From Aselliscus stoliczkanus (Eukaryota > Chordata > Mammalia > Chiroptera > Hipposideridae), in NCBI GenBank assembly GCA_033961575.1, contig CM066733.1, positions 66,152,921-66,216,920 of the forward strand: a DNA stretch of 64,000 nucleotides, given 5' to 3'. The notes under the pieces were generated by a model. That model was not told where the DNA came from and ran no database searches. It was given only the letters and a program-made list of their open reading frames with translations. The translations under genes and the position numbers were made by a program. Below are positions 36,425-47,336 of the stretch, piece by piece (position 1 is the stretch's first letter; each line of letters starts with the position of its first letter).

Positions 36425-37855
36425 TTTTATTGCATAAATTCAGAGAAAAAGATGTGAGATTTGATTTTTTTTGAGATTTTGAAACCTATGCGACACAATT
36501 GTTTTTAGAGAAAGACATTTGAAGTGTAAAAGCTGGCCTCTACTGTGTATCCAAGTTCAAGGTCTTGCTCTCTACAAAGAAAGGATATACAGTAAATTAC
36601 ATAGTGAGCAAACAGAGGGAAGGTGTAAAAGAAACTGCCATGGGCCTCCTCCTGCCGAAGCTCCCAGAGAAAATAATGACAAACCTGCCTTTTGAGTAGG
36701 TTAATGGCCTGAGAGCAGAGGACCCCTGTGACCTGTGTCGGGAAGGGTGTCTGAGAAAGGAGCATAGCACCAGAGCACTCTCCATACCACTGACCACTGA
36801 CAGGGAAGTGGTTGGGACAGTGAGGTGATTCTAATTAGAGAGGAACCTGAGAGAGCCCCTACGTTTGCTGTCCTCTTGAGATGGAAAGCCACTGTGTGTC
36901 CCTGAGCTTTCTTTTCAAGAATTGCGCACACAGAGAGAAGGAAAGCTACATCTTTGTAAGTTATAGCCAATAGGAAAGAGAAAAGTCAGTAGGAAAGAGA
37001 AATTTGGAGTCAAATGAAAGTCTTGAATTTCTCTTATGATTTTGACTGTTTTTTGGTGGCAATCCTATTAGTTTGGGTTGAGGCTACATCTGCCTGAGAG
37101 AACTGCATTTGTTTCCCCCGCGAGGCCCTGTGGCAATATCCTTCTTGGATAACTCTCAAGCACAAACCCACGTCAGGCCAGGCCGATGGCGATGATTTCT
37201 CAGGGGAGTCCTCCCCCTGCTTCTGTTCCTCCAACGGCTCATGCTGCAACAGTTTCCCTCCTCCTCTTCTTCTGGAAATAAGTGAATTTTTTGAGTTTGT
37301 TATTGAATTGAGGTTATAGAATTTCATGAGTCCCAGATTTATTTCAGTGCTCTAGCTCCAAATCTTCCACTGCACAAGCTCCTAAGATCTTGTCTTCTGT
37401 GAGGCATTCAAAACTCAGGACTGAGTTTTCAAGAGGATTCAAAATGTCTCAGCACTGGCTTTAATACTCATCTGCAGTCCTGTTTTCCTGATTCCTCTTT
37501 ACTGTGGCTCTTCGGGGGGTTCTCTTCCTTTCCAGTGAATTTGGTCCATCTAAAACAATGTTTGTTAAATCCTGTCTCAGAGCTGCGTAGCAGAAATTTC
37601 ATCAATTATATGGTGTCTTTCACTTATGTTATCTCATTTGAGATACAGAGCTTTTATATCTTACTTATATATAAGGTAACAGGTGAAACCAGAGACTACT
37701 CATGCTCCAAGGTCTGTGAACCCCTTGTTAGGGAAGTGGGGGAGGTCTCTTCATTCCCTTTGATAATCAAAACATCATTTTCGTGCCTGCCTGTTATATC
37801 CCTGCTAGTTCTACCCTGCTAGTTCTAGGCTGCTGCTATTCTGTTGCATCTGTCA
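36425..37855. other. No recognised feature
   Basis: No gene or named repeat. 36600-37300 is GC-richer than its surroundings and carries short open frames on the minus strand (65-97 codons), none with a recognisable domain. Confidence 0.4.
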
Positions 37856-37859
37856 TTGT

Positions 37860-39290
37860 TCTCTGTTGACTTCTTGCTCATTCACTCTCGTTATCTAAAG
37901 ATTTCGACACTTCTTACAACCCTCCAGTCTGCCACACATACTACCATCACCCTGGTCCAATTCAGCAAGCGTTCCATCCAGCTCTCAGGCTTTATATTAC
38001 CTTGACCTATCATCCACAGTGACTTCTATCTTCATTTTTTTCTGACCACATAGCTACACTGAAGACATTTAATCTGACATAGTAAATTCAGGTGCCTGAC
38101 CTTTTGACTGCAATCTTCTGAGTTTTATGCCCACGTACGTTGATAACTGGATAAATATCCAGTCCCTGAACTCTCCTTGTCAACCTTCTGCTTCATCCAG
38201 ACCTCACCTCTTTATCTTTCTAGCTTAGATTCTGAAATCATCTTTTAAACTTTTCTCTTATAAGTAACGTCAACATGTTTCATTTTCTTTTCTTTTTTTT
38301 TCAGTCAATAGAAAAGTTCCAAACGTGAACTAATCCAACCATTTGCCTTTATGAAATATCAAATGTTGAAATCTGCTCAAGAAGATCACACAGCTTCAGA
38401 GATTGGTTCGAATATAGTCTAGAGACTCAGTTATCATGTGGTTCTTCAGCCTTGTCCATTTCTTTCTTTTTACTTATTTATCTCTGTAATATGGCATTAT
38501 AAACATTTCAGGCTTTATCTAAACTTTCAAACAGATCAACACCATTTTCTCATCCTTCATCATCAGAAGACACACTCATATCATCCATCATAAAGAAAAC
38601 AAAAGTCATTCAGCAATACACTGCCTTTCCTTAAACATTTAAAATAATGGACAGACACATCCACCTTTTTACCCTTTAATCCAGTTATATTAGAAGAGAA
38701 GCTTCCCCTTGCTCTAACCAGTCCCCCTAAACATGTAGCCCATCTTTTCCTAATCCTCCTTAGAGTACTCAAGACCTCACCTTGATGGATTTTTATCTCC
38801 ATGGTGTACCTTCCATCACTTCCTCATTGCTAGTTGTTTTTTCATGAAAAAACAAGATCCATAACCAGAAGAATTTAACATTGCCCCTAATTCCATCTAA
38901 AGGAATTTTTAGGTGTTGCCTCATCTTTTGTTTCTCCCTTTATATTCAAAACTCTCAAAAGAGATACGTGTGTATGCACTTTTGGTATCTACTATTTATC
39001 ACCCTTCCATTCTAGTCCCGTTGTCATATGCCTTCCAACCCATTATTCCACTGAGACTTTCATGTCAAAATTAAGAAGTTTAAATTCACTAAAATCTAGA
39101 AGTTACTACTCTGCACATTGACTGTCTGTTTCTCTTCCAAATAGACAGTAAGCTCCTGAGGGCAGGAATCACACGTGCCTTGTTCTTGCTGTAACCCAGC
39201 AGGTATATAGAGTACAGGTAATATAGTTCCTTGCCCAAGCAGGGGCTCAATAGATAATTCATAAATGAATATATGACTATCATTAAATGT
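37860..39290 (+). repeat. L2-like LINE sequence
   Basis: The last part (about 39110-39290) is a good L2 3' end: 'gactgtctgtttctcttccaaatagacagtaagctcctgagggcaggaatcac', then 'gctcaatagataattcataaatgaat'. Upstream, a cytosine- and thymine-rich stretch has the general look of the L2 3' half but is weaker. Confidence is for the 3' part. Confidence 0.55.
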
Positions 39291-39519
39291 GAAAATCAAA
39301 GAACTAAACTTCCTGAATTCTAAATTATGCTGAGGCATTTTTTTCCTCCAAATCCCCCTACAGCGCCAAAGAAACTATTCATCTAGACAAGAAGGCATCA
39401 TAAACACGCTGTGAAAATGACCCCTCCCCCATTTTCAACGCAAATCATTACTCCCTACTTCTAGAAACTATAATAATATTCAACAGCAACCAAAAGAGTT
39501 GAGTGTATGAATTCTTTTT

Positions 39520-39625
39520 ATTTTTAAATGGAGATATAATTTGCGTACCATAAAATTCACCTTTTAAAGTATACAATTCATTGGTGTTAGCATATTCAAA
39601 AGTGTATGAACTCTTAACCACACTT
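39520..39625 (-). repeat. L1M 3'-end fragment
   Basis: 'tggagatataatttgcgtaccataaaattcaccttttaaagtatacaattcattggtgttagcatattca' is the inverse of an L1M 3' segment. Confidence 0.75.
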
Positions 39626-39638
39626 TCTGTCTCAGGAG

Positions 39639-39694
39639 CAGGATATTTTAGAATGCAGTTTTACTTCAGGATATTTTAGAATGCAGTTTTACTT
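39639..39694. repeat. Perfect 28-bp tandem duplication
   Basis: Two identical adjacent 28-bp units, caggatattttagaatgcag plus ttttactt, at 39639-39666 and 39667-39694. The unit is not part of a microsatellite and matches no element I know. The lack of differences suggests a recent event. Confidence 0.95.
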
Positions 39695-40016
39695 CCTCTG
39701 GCCTTGACATTTTCTTCTAACTGGAAAGTATTGCCCTCTCCCCTCCCCCACCAGGAGATAATTAGGGCTGAAAGTATAATGTGCAGCTGCATGTAGTCAC
39801 ACGTTAGCCACTCTGCTTGGGTCCTTCTTCCCTCACCTTCCCTGCCAGGCTCCATCAGCTCTCAGACCATCTGTAGTGGCACTGCAAGATTAGGCTAATA
39901 AACCTGAATTATTCCAAAAGTTTTGCCTTAAAATGTGAGCATTTATCTTAGCCTGGGGAGCCAAGCAAGCTTTCTGAGTAATTTAAAAGAATCCCCAGAT
40001 ATAGAGAGGAAAGTCC

Positions 40017-40110
40017 TTTTTTTATTTTTTTTAAAGATTTTATTGGGGAATTGGGGGAGGGGAACAGTGTTGGGGAACCTGGGAAGGGGAACAAACAAGT
40101 TGCTGTCTTT
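40017..40110 (-). mobile_element. 5'-truncated long SINE
   Basis: Only the 3' end of the long SINE is present (minus-strand order: aacttgtttgttcccc modules, ccccaattccccaataaaatctttaaa, A tail). The 11-bp repeats gaggaaagtcc at 40006-40016 and 40111-40121 are exact TSDs, so truncation happened at insertion. Confidence 0.9.
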
Positions 40111-40124
40111 GAGGAAAGTCCCTT

Positions 40125-40740
40125 TTTAATGGTCTGTTCAATCTTTCCTCAAGGGTCACTGGCTGTTCACTTTCTCCACCTAAGGTTATCTGCTAAATTT
40201 TCTATATCAAGTTAAAAGTACCCTGTAGTGGCAAAACGTGTGCAGTAAATTAAAAACAAAATAAAACAAAATGGACAACAACTGAAAAAGGAAACAGCCT
40301 ACTGAAAATCAGAATAAAATAGAAATCTAGCTTTTGATATCTCCAAAATAATTTGAGAATCAAATGTTTGTAATTAATTAATTAATGTGTGTGTGTGTGT
40401 GTGTGTGGGGGTGGAAACTTAAATGAAATGTTTCCTTTTAGAATTTTAGTACCAATACTTTTTTAACTTGCAGCTTTACAAAAAGTATCTTGTCAGTTCC
40501 TAGGTTAAAATTCTACTCTGTATTAAAGACTTACATGTAATTTAGGTTGGTATAAATTAAATTTGAATAACTTATGGAATTAATTGAATTGAAACAATCT
40601 CAGTAGATATGTGATTTTTAAGCATCAAATGTCATAGCTGGTGTTTAACTTAGAGAGATCAGTATATATACACACCCCCTCATCTTATACATAGCGCTCT
40701 TAGCCCTAGAAAGATACACTTGTTCATTGCTTATTTATTT
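40125..40740. other. AT-rich DNA with a (GT)n tract
   Basis: Contains a (GT)n microsatellite at about 40386-40407. No gene or other repeat seen. Confidence 0.5.
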
Positions 40741-40744
40741 ATTC

Positions 40745-40960
40745 TACTGATATGTGCCTTCTTGGGGATGGGCTCTGTGACAGTGCCAATGTTTTAGAAG
40801 CAATGAAATGAGGATTCTGCCATTATGTAGAAGCTCACAGTTTGGTGAGGGAGACAAAAAGCTAAGGAAACACAAGCACAACCTGCACATGACAATAGAA
40901 GTGTGTCTAAAACAGTCTGGGGATAGATCAGAACTAGTGACATATTGACTGGGAGATTCA
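40745..40960 (-). repeat. L2 LINE fragment
   Basis: 'tgggctctgtgacagtgccaatg ... attatgtagaagctcacagtttggtgagggagac' is the inverse of the L2 3' end ('ctcctggagctcacagtctagtgggg'). Confidence 0.6.
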
Positions 40961-40964
40961 GAAA

Positions 40965-41860
40965 CAGCATTATTTACATGTAGAGAGATGATGATATCAT
41001 CCTAGTATCAACTGACCACCCTCCCTCTTGGTTATACCTTTAAGTATAAATAATAATACAATCTATAGAATATCCCACATGCTCCCTGTAGTTGACCTAG
41101 TGTCCTACTACACTGAGGCTTCTGTATGAATATGGGTATTTTAAAGGGATCCTTTTATGTTCAGAAGCATGAATCAAAAACCCTCCTTGACTTGCCTCTT
41201 ACTAACCCATCACGTCTAATGATATTAATGTTTCGCTTCCATTGAAGCAGAGACCACACACTGTCAGCCTGTATATGCCCACAGATATATTTAGTTTGCC
41301 CTTATGGTACTTAAAATAAAATATCAAAATTGAATGTTTTTTAAATATAGCTTGTATTTCTAGTTCACCAGTATTCACTACATGCCACTGTTTACTGTTG
41401 GTTTGCCTCATTTAGCATATTTGCCTGCCCATTTTGATTAATTTATGACCTTCAAAATAAAGTGTAAAAGAGCCAATGTCATTTATTAGCTAAGGAGCAC
41501 AAATCAACAAAAGAAAAGGAAAAAAAAAAGATGTTACAGATTACTAATTTGTTTAGTGGGGTCCAGTTTGCTGTTACTTGCAATCCATGGAAATTAACTC
41601 ATTTCAGAGTTACAGTGTTAGAATAAAAGTGGGCACAAAGTATTTCTAACCAAAATATTTTCACCTGTGATTCTTTGAATTTACATCTTTGGAACAACGG
41701 TGCCCCATTTTATCTTAGTGAAAAATATCAGGCAAATTAAATCATTGAATATACAGGCACAGATTCACAATTAAGAAAGAGTCCCCTTATATTTTAGTGG
41801 AAATGCTTACTATAACTCTCATGTACTTTAATTCCCAAGAGAAGCTTGGAACCAGACTTT
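40965..41860. other. AT-rich DNA, nothing recognised
   Basis: No gene or named repeat seen. Confidence 0.4.
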
Positions 41861-41867
41861 GTCAGAA

Positions 41868-42412
41868 GTGATATTAGATATCTATTGCTGCTTAGTAATA
41901 TCACTACAAATCTAGAGACTTACAACACACATTTATTATATCACAGTTAACATGGGTCAGGAATCCAGGCACGACTTAGCCAGGTCCTCTGCTTCAATGT
42001 CTGTCACAAGGCCATGACTGGGGTCTTATCTGAGGCTAGGCTGAGGAAGCATCTATCTCTAAGCTTGTATTGGCAGGTTTTAAATTTTTTTGGATTCTGA
42101 GGGATTTAGTATCTTGCTAGTTGTTGGGTGGAGGTTGCCCTCTGTTCCTCGCTATTGTACATCTCCACTTTGCAGCTTGCTTTATCAGAACCAGCAAGGA
42201 AGGAAGTCAATAAGAAGATTCTGCTAGCATGATGAAAGTTACAGTTTTATGTAACATAATCCCAGAAATGACATTCCATCACTTTCTGCCACATTTTATA
42301 GGTTAGAAGCATGTCAACCAGCTCCATCTACACTCAAGGGAAGAGGATTATCCACAGGCATAAATATCAGAAGGGGATACTTTGGAGCCATCTCAGAGTA
42401 TGTCCACTACAA
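41868..42412 (-). mobile_element. Solo LTR, ERVL/MaLR type
   Basis: The left end 'gatatctattgctgcttagtaatatcac..cttacaacacacatttattata' is the inverse of an LTR 3' end ('aataaat..ttgtgttg..aagccactaa..gttacagcagcaatag'). The right end 'gaggattatccacaggcataaatatcag..gggatactttggagccatctcagag' matches the other side of this LTR type. No internal region adjoins. Subfamily not assigned. Confidence 0.65.
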
Positions 42413-42532
42413 ATACTTAATAATGATTATAATGATGATGATGCCAACTAACTTTTCTTGATCACTTAATGTGTGACAGGTTGTTTTTTAAGTATTCTAT
42501 ATGTACTACTTCAGTAGTTCTCCACCCTCCTC

Positions 42533-42534
<2 letters not shown>

Positions 42535-42575
<41 letters not shown>
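42535..42575. repeat. (CA)n microsatellite
   Basis: About 20 uninterrupted CA units, lying within the MIR-derived stretch. Confidence 0.97.
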
Positions 42576-42577
<2 letters not shown>

Positions 42578-42660
42578 AAGTGAGTATTGTTACTATTCTC
42601 AATAAAATTTGAAGAGACATAAACTTGTATGGTTAATATCTTAACCAAAGTCACAGTTAA

Positions 42661-43087
42661 GGGCCGGCCGAGTGACACGTTGGTTAAGAGTTGGCTTGGG
42701 ATGCCAGCTTTGAGCAGCAGGGCCCCTATTCGGATCCCACATGAGAGCCAGTGACACTGCGCCCTCTACAGCTAAGATGGTGAACAACAGCTCCACCTGG
42801 AGCTGGGCTGCCATGAGTCCCCGGCACCAGCATAGGCTGAAGTGGGGCTGGCCAGCCATTGGCAAGTGCTTTCGTGAGCTGCAGTGAGCCACCGTCCAAT
42901 GGCCAGCGAGTGACTGCCTCACCTGGGAAGAGTGCAATGATAATACCAACATGGGCCAGTGAAGCAATGTCCTCCACAACTAGAATGAAGAACAAAAACA
43001 CAACAACTTGTCTGTTCCCCTTCCCCAATTCCCCAACACTGTTCCCCTCCCCCAATTCCCCAATAAAAATCTTAAAAAAAAAAAAAG
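42661..43087 (+). mobile_element. Long tRNA-headed SINE
   Basis: Head GGGCCGGCCGAGTGACACG, box-B-like 'attcggatcccac', anchor 'gagagccagtgacactgc', body with 'cacctgggaagagtgcaatg' and 'ataataccaacatgggccag', 3' modules ccccaattccccaataaaaa and an A tail. The 14-bp repeats aaagtcacagttaa at 42647-42660 and 43088-43101 are exact TSDs. Minus-strand frames of 109-112 codons here are not genes. Confidence 0.93.
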
Positions 43088-43573
43088 AAAGTCACAGTTA
43101 AAAACTACTGGAGCTGGAATTCTCACCCAAGCAGTCTGAATCTATACCCTGTGCACTTTTGTTCATAAATGAAATCTTGATCCTATAAATTCTTATAGCC
43201 TTTGTTGTTCTCTATACCTAAAACCAGGTGGGTTTTGTTTTTTTTTCCATTATTTATTTACATTTTATTCAGATTTTCTAGTTGTTCAGAGTAGAGAGTT
43301 TGTTGTAAAACAATTAAGTCAGTCATTCCAGGGAGATGGTCTCCAAAGTGTGTGTTTTTAGCCAAATACTGCAGATGTTTCTGACATACAATTATCAGTA
43401 AGCGAATACATAAAACATGAAGCTCCAGTTTTTAAATTTTGCATATGAAAATAGGAAGTGGATTAGATATGAAATTTAAAGTTTGGAGCACTGGTAAATA
43501 GAAATAAATTATTGACAGTGTTGTAGTTGAGGAATGGGTAAGCTAATCAACATTTAACATGGTGGCAACAAGC

Positions 43574-43575
<2 letters not shown>

Positions 43576-43624
<49 letters not shown>
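43576..43624. repeat. (CA)n microsatellite
   Basis: About 24 uninterrupted CA units, the longest pure dinucleotide CA array in the window. It explains the Cys/Val-repeat minus-strand open frame at 43543-43746. Confidence 0.98.
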
Positions 43625-43627
<3 letters not shown>

Positions 43628-43742
43628 ACACCATCACATTTAAGCCAACGTAAATCTTGTGAGCTAGAAATTGTTGTCTCTGTTTTGCCAATAAGGAAAC
43701 TGAAATTCAGATAGAATAAATAACATGTGTCACAAACTGAAT
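43628..43742 (-). repeat. MIR SINE fragment
   Basis: 'cttgtgagctagaaattgttgtctctgttttgccaataaggaaactgaaattcagatag' is the inverse of the MIR 3' region. Confidence 0.6.
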
Positions 43743-43749
43743 ACACTTC

Positions 43750-44160
43750 TTTTTTATGATAATATATTGTGTATATATATATTCTAATTTACCACCATAT
43801 ATTCATTTTATTCTGATGCAAATCCATGAAAAAATATAATACATTTTAGAAAGCTTTTTCCCTATAAGTTGTTATGAGTTTCTTTTTCAATAGATTTAAT
43901 TCTTAAAATGATGTCCATCCTCTATCCGATAAATGTGTTTAGATAGAATAGTTAAATTCTAACAATCCAGGGAATTAAAGGAAATACCTTTAATGACAAT
44001 GCTTAAAAAAATTCATTTGTCAAAAAAAAAAATGTTTCAAAGTAATTCAATCTTTCCTATTCCATGGTAATTCAGATGCTATTACAAATTTATTAATTTA
44101 CCTGTTTATATAACTTGGCTCTTGCAAAGTGACATGATTTCAATTCTTATGTAAATCATA
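43750..44160. other. AT-rich DNA, nothing recognised
   Basis: No gene or named repeat seen. Confidence 0.4.
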
Positions 44161-44180
44161 TTTGCCTTGGAGATATTTTA

Positions 44181-44191
44181 TTTCTTTTTTT

Positions 44192-44227
<36 letters not shown>

Positions 44228-44326
44228 TTTTTTGAGGGCAATGTCACTGGCCCTCATATGTGGGACTGAACCGGGACCGCTGGCTTCCGAAGCCAGAGCC
44301 TGACCACCGCGCCACTCGGCCGGCCC
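44181..44326 (-). mobile_element. Short tRNA-headed SINE, tRNA-Arg-like
   Basis: Minus-strand order: GGGCCGGCCGAGTGGCGCGG, an anticodon-like hairpin CTGGC-TTCGGAA-GCCAG (loop with TCG), box-B-like GGTTCAGTCCC, 'atatgagggccagtgacatt', then an (AAAT)n tail seen on the plus strand as (ATTT)n at 44190-44230. The 18-bp repeats tgccttggagatatttta at 44163-44180 and 44327-44344 are perfect TSDs, so this is a recent insertion. Not a functional tRNA gene. Confidence 0.93.
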
Positions 44327-44749
44327 TGCCTTGGAGATATTTTAAACACACACATACACACACACACCATCAGCACCACCACCAACTGGTGATATAAATC
44401 TATAAGTCACACACATTGGTTTTGCCAGTATCAAATCTCATTTTTCCTTGTGGCAAAATACCTAGTGCATTTTAAGCTGTGCTGACTCATGACTTAATAA
44501 ATTAGTTATTTATGTTCAAAGTCTTCATCAATATATAATAAATAGTGCCTACTGTTTAGAATTTCAAGAGGCACCAGATTTTTATAATTTTAACATATTT
44601 GGCTGGTATGAGCCTTATTCTATTTTTGGGTGAAAAACAGCATAACTGAAACATTAACAGTACATAGCTAACTATGGTCCTCATTGACTTTCCTTCTTTC
44701 TCTTTGTGGGAATATCCCAGAAAAAATCCAATTTCAGTAAACTAATAAT

Positions 44750-44885
44750 ACGTTTTGTAACACTTTACAATGTGCTTGTCTTTACATTGTCTTATTTATA
44801 CCTCAAGGAAATTCTGAATCATAGCTACTATTATTCTAGTTTAAAAGTTGAAGAAATTGGGGTTTGAAGTTGTTCAACATGTTGT
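44750..44885 (-). repeat. MIR SINE fragment
   Basis: 'cactttacaatgtgcttgtctttacattgtcttatttatacctcaaggaaattctgaatc..aagttgaagaaattggggtttgaag' is the inverse MIR order. It accounts for the first codons of the 134-codon frame at 44848-45252. Confidence 0.65.
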
Positions 44886-44889
44886 CCAA

Positions 44890-45300
44890 AGTTTTATCAT
44901 TTATATGTTGTTGAATAAAGATTCAAGCATATTTGGATTGCAGAGAGCAGAAAGTAAAGAGCATGATATAAAATGTATTAGTCCTAGCCAACAAAGATAC
45001 AAAATATCAACTCAGTGTATCCAGGGCAACATAGAAAGCTCAGGAAATTATTGTTACAATAATTACAGTTACAATAACAGTGAGAGAACTACCAACGGAA
45101 CGACAGCATTATGTCATCAAAAGAATGAAAACAGCCACAAGGATATTTCAAGGCTAAGCAGCAACAAAGCAGAGCCGGTCTGGTTTCCAAGGCCTTCCCA
45201 TGGCTTCCACTCCTACGTAAGCTTACTCAGTAAAACTCAGAAACCTTCATAGCTAGAAAGTATTTCAGAGTGAGTAGATAACAGTTCCCACATTTTTTTT
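44890..45300. other. No recognised feature
   Basis: The plus-strand frame 44848-45252 (134 codons) runs through here. Its translation is Ser, Asn and Tyr rich, with no signal peptide or domain, and it begins in a MIR. I do not support a gene. Confidence 0.45.
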
Positions 45301-45304
45301 GTTT

Positions 45305-46270
45305 GTTTCTTTCATTTACTCATTCAACAAGTATTTAGTAAAAGCCTACGGTGAGTTGTATGAGGCACTATTCCAGATGCTGGGGATACAGCCATGAGTA
45401 AAACTGACAAATACCCCTGCCATTGTGGAGCAAACATCCTAAAGGAAGAAGACAGATAATAAATACAATAATTACGTCATATAGTCTGTAAGAAGTTGGC
45501 ATGTATTGTGGGGGCAAAAGTAGTAGATCAGGGCAACAGGGATGAGGAATGTGTGTGACTGGGTAATGCAGCTTTATTTATTTATTTTTCAGTTATGGTT
45601 GACATTCAATATTATTTTATATTAGTTTCAGATGTCCAGCATAGTGGTTAGACATTTATATAATTTAAGAAGTGATCTCTCTGACTAGTCTAGTACCCAC
45701 TGGCAGTATAGATAGTTATCATATCATTGACTATATTCCTTATGCTTTACTTTTCATCCCTGTGACTATTTTGTAACTACCAATTTGCACTTCTTAATGG
45801 ATGATGCAGCTTTACATGGTTAAACTAGCCTGCACTGAGAAGGTTAACTCTTAAAGGAGGTGAGTTCTTTGGATAGCTGGGGGAGAGCATTTCAGGCTGA
45901 GTGCCAAGTCCCTGATGTGAAAGTATGCCTCTTGTGTATAGCAAGGAGGTCAAAGTGACTAGAGCGGAGAGGAGGGCAAAGGAGAGCATATGAGCTCGGA
46001 GTTGTCTCTAGGCAACAGCCAGTCCTGTTGGGCATTGCCCATTTACTGAAGGGGTGAGCCACTGGCAGCTTTTGAGAAGATGAGTAGCATGATTTCACTG
46101 ATAACCTAACAGTATCATATTGGTTGCTGTTTTGAGAATTTGCTGGGGAAGTAAGGACAGAAAAAGGGAAATCAGTAGGAGGCTTTGGCAAAAATCCTCA
46201 CAAGAGATGACTTTATGTGGATGAGGATGGTTATAATAAAGTTTATGAGATGTGGTCAGATCTAAACATG
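45305..46270 (-). repeat. L2 LINE, split by an L1 fragment
   Basis: Left part 45305-45565 ('actcattcaacaagtatttagtaaaagcctacgg', 'tgctggggatacagccatgagtaaaactgac', 'agacagataataaataca'). Right part 45804-46270 ('gagcatttcaggctgagtgccaag', 'caaggaggtcaaagtgactagagcgg', 'gagccactggcagcttttgagaag', 'ggttgctgttttgagaattt'). Both are in correct L2 inverse order. A long, well-preserved L2. Confidence 0.85.
45577..45803 (-). mobile_element. L1 3'-end fragment inserted in L2
   Basis: An inverse L1M 3' end: 'cagttatggttgacattcaata', 'ttagtttcagatgtccagcatagtgg', 'gactattttgtaactaccaatttgcacttctta'. The 11-bp repeats atgcagcttta at 45566-45576 and 45804-45814 are exact TSDs. It is the same 3'UTR type as L1 copies 1 to 3. 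Confidence 0.88.
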
Positions 46271-46274
46271 TACA

Positions 46275-47020
46275 TGATAGCAATAAGAGGAATTTTGGAT
46301 TACTATTTACTAAAACATTGACATTTTATTTTTTATGAAAACACGTGTTGTTAAGGATGGTTGTATCTTTTATATTAATTTCTGTGTCAAATGAAGGACT
46401 TGTTAGTTACACATTTGGAGTTATTTGAAACTAACTGGAGGGCTTGTTAGACATTGCTGAGGATCCACTATGATATGAACAAAGGCATAAAGTTATCAGT
46501 GTGTAGAAATTCTATTTTCTGATGATTATGGGCAGTATGTTTATAAAAGCTAGAAAGAGGAACATATGAGAATAATCAGTAGATAAAATGGATTATGAAT
46601 TATGAGGCTGAAACCTCTTATGCCTACCTGCAAATTGCTTATTAATATGTCCATTTCAGAATTCTTAAGTATTGTTACATTATATGACTCAGGATGACAA
46701 TAAATACAGCTATTGAAAAAGATAAATTTAATTAGACTTTGAAGGCATCAGTGCTATGAAACTAGTAAAAAGAACAATAGAAATGGTATTATATTTGCGT
46801 GCTCTTTTCCCAAAGGATCTTCCCCCTCCATTTTGTATATTAGGAAAAGAAAATATTTAAAAACAGTCTAACAAAATACACCACTCACATTTTTTCGTTT
46901 CAGATTATCATGAGAATGAGACTGGAAACAACAGCATATTTTTCTGATTTCTCTGCATGTGAGGGTTTTGTGGCAGCCTTCAAATCACTTTTTTCTTTTC
47001 TTTAGCTGCCAACTTGGAGG
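46275..47020. other. No recognised feature
   Basis: No gene or named repeat seen. Confidence 0.4.
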
Positions 47021-47024
47021 CAGA

Positions 47025-47165
47025 GAATTGTATAATTGAAATGGATCTTAGAAGTAATCTAAATAACTTAACTTCTCTGACTCTAAGTCTTTTCTTTGGT
47101 AACATGATAAAAGAAACAATAGCTCAGGGTTGTGATGATAAAATGGGATATTGTCTACAGTAAGA
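47025..47165 (+). repeat. MIR SINE fragment
   Basis: 'acttaacttctctgactctaagtcttttctttggtaacatgataaaag..gttgtgatgataaaatggg' matches the MIR 3' half in forward order. Confidence 0.6.
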
Positions 47166-47336
47166 GTAGGAGGTATTTATCATAGATACTCAGTTTGGAC
47201 ATACTTTTCTCACCCTACTGCCCACCAGGGAAAAACTGGAGTCTGAGAGAGAAAGTGGTGTATGCAAAATTTCATAAGTAGGATCATGACTGATTTTTTT
47301 TTTCTTTTTGATTGATTACTGTAATAGGAAACTGTG

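Larger units (their letters stand above)
42440..43165 (-). repeat. MIR SINE split by a long SINE
   Basis: Left part 42440-42660 ('aagtattctatatgtactac', a (CA)n insertion, then 'ctcaataaaatttgaagagaca..cttaaccaaagtcacagttaa'). The right part 43088-43165 resumes at 'aaagtcacagttaaaaactactggagctggaattctcacccaagcagtctgaatc', the inverse MIR core. The long SINE at 42661-43087 interrupts it. Confidence 0.65.

Noticed and set aside
43543..43746. Cys/Val repeat protein on the minus strand
   Set aside because: Purely a translation of the (CA)n microsatellite.
44848..45252. 134-codon plus-strand open frame
   Set aside because: Starts inside a MIR, is rich in Ser, Asn and Tyr, and shows no domain, signal or splice context. 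Open frames of this size occur by chance in 64 kb.
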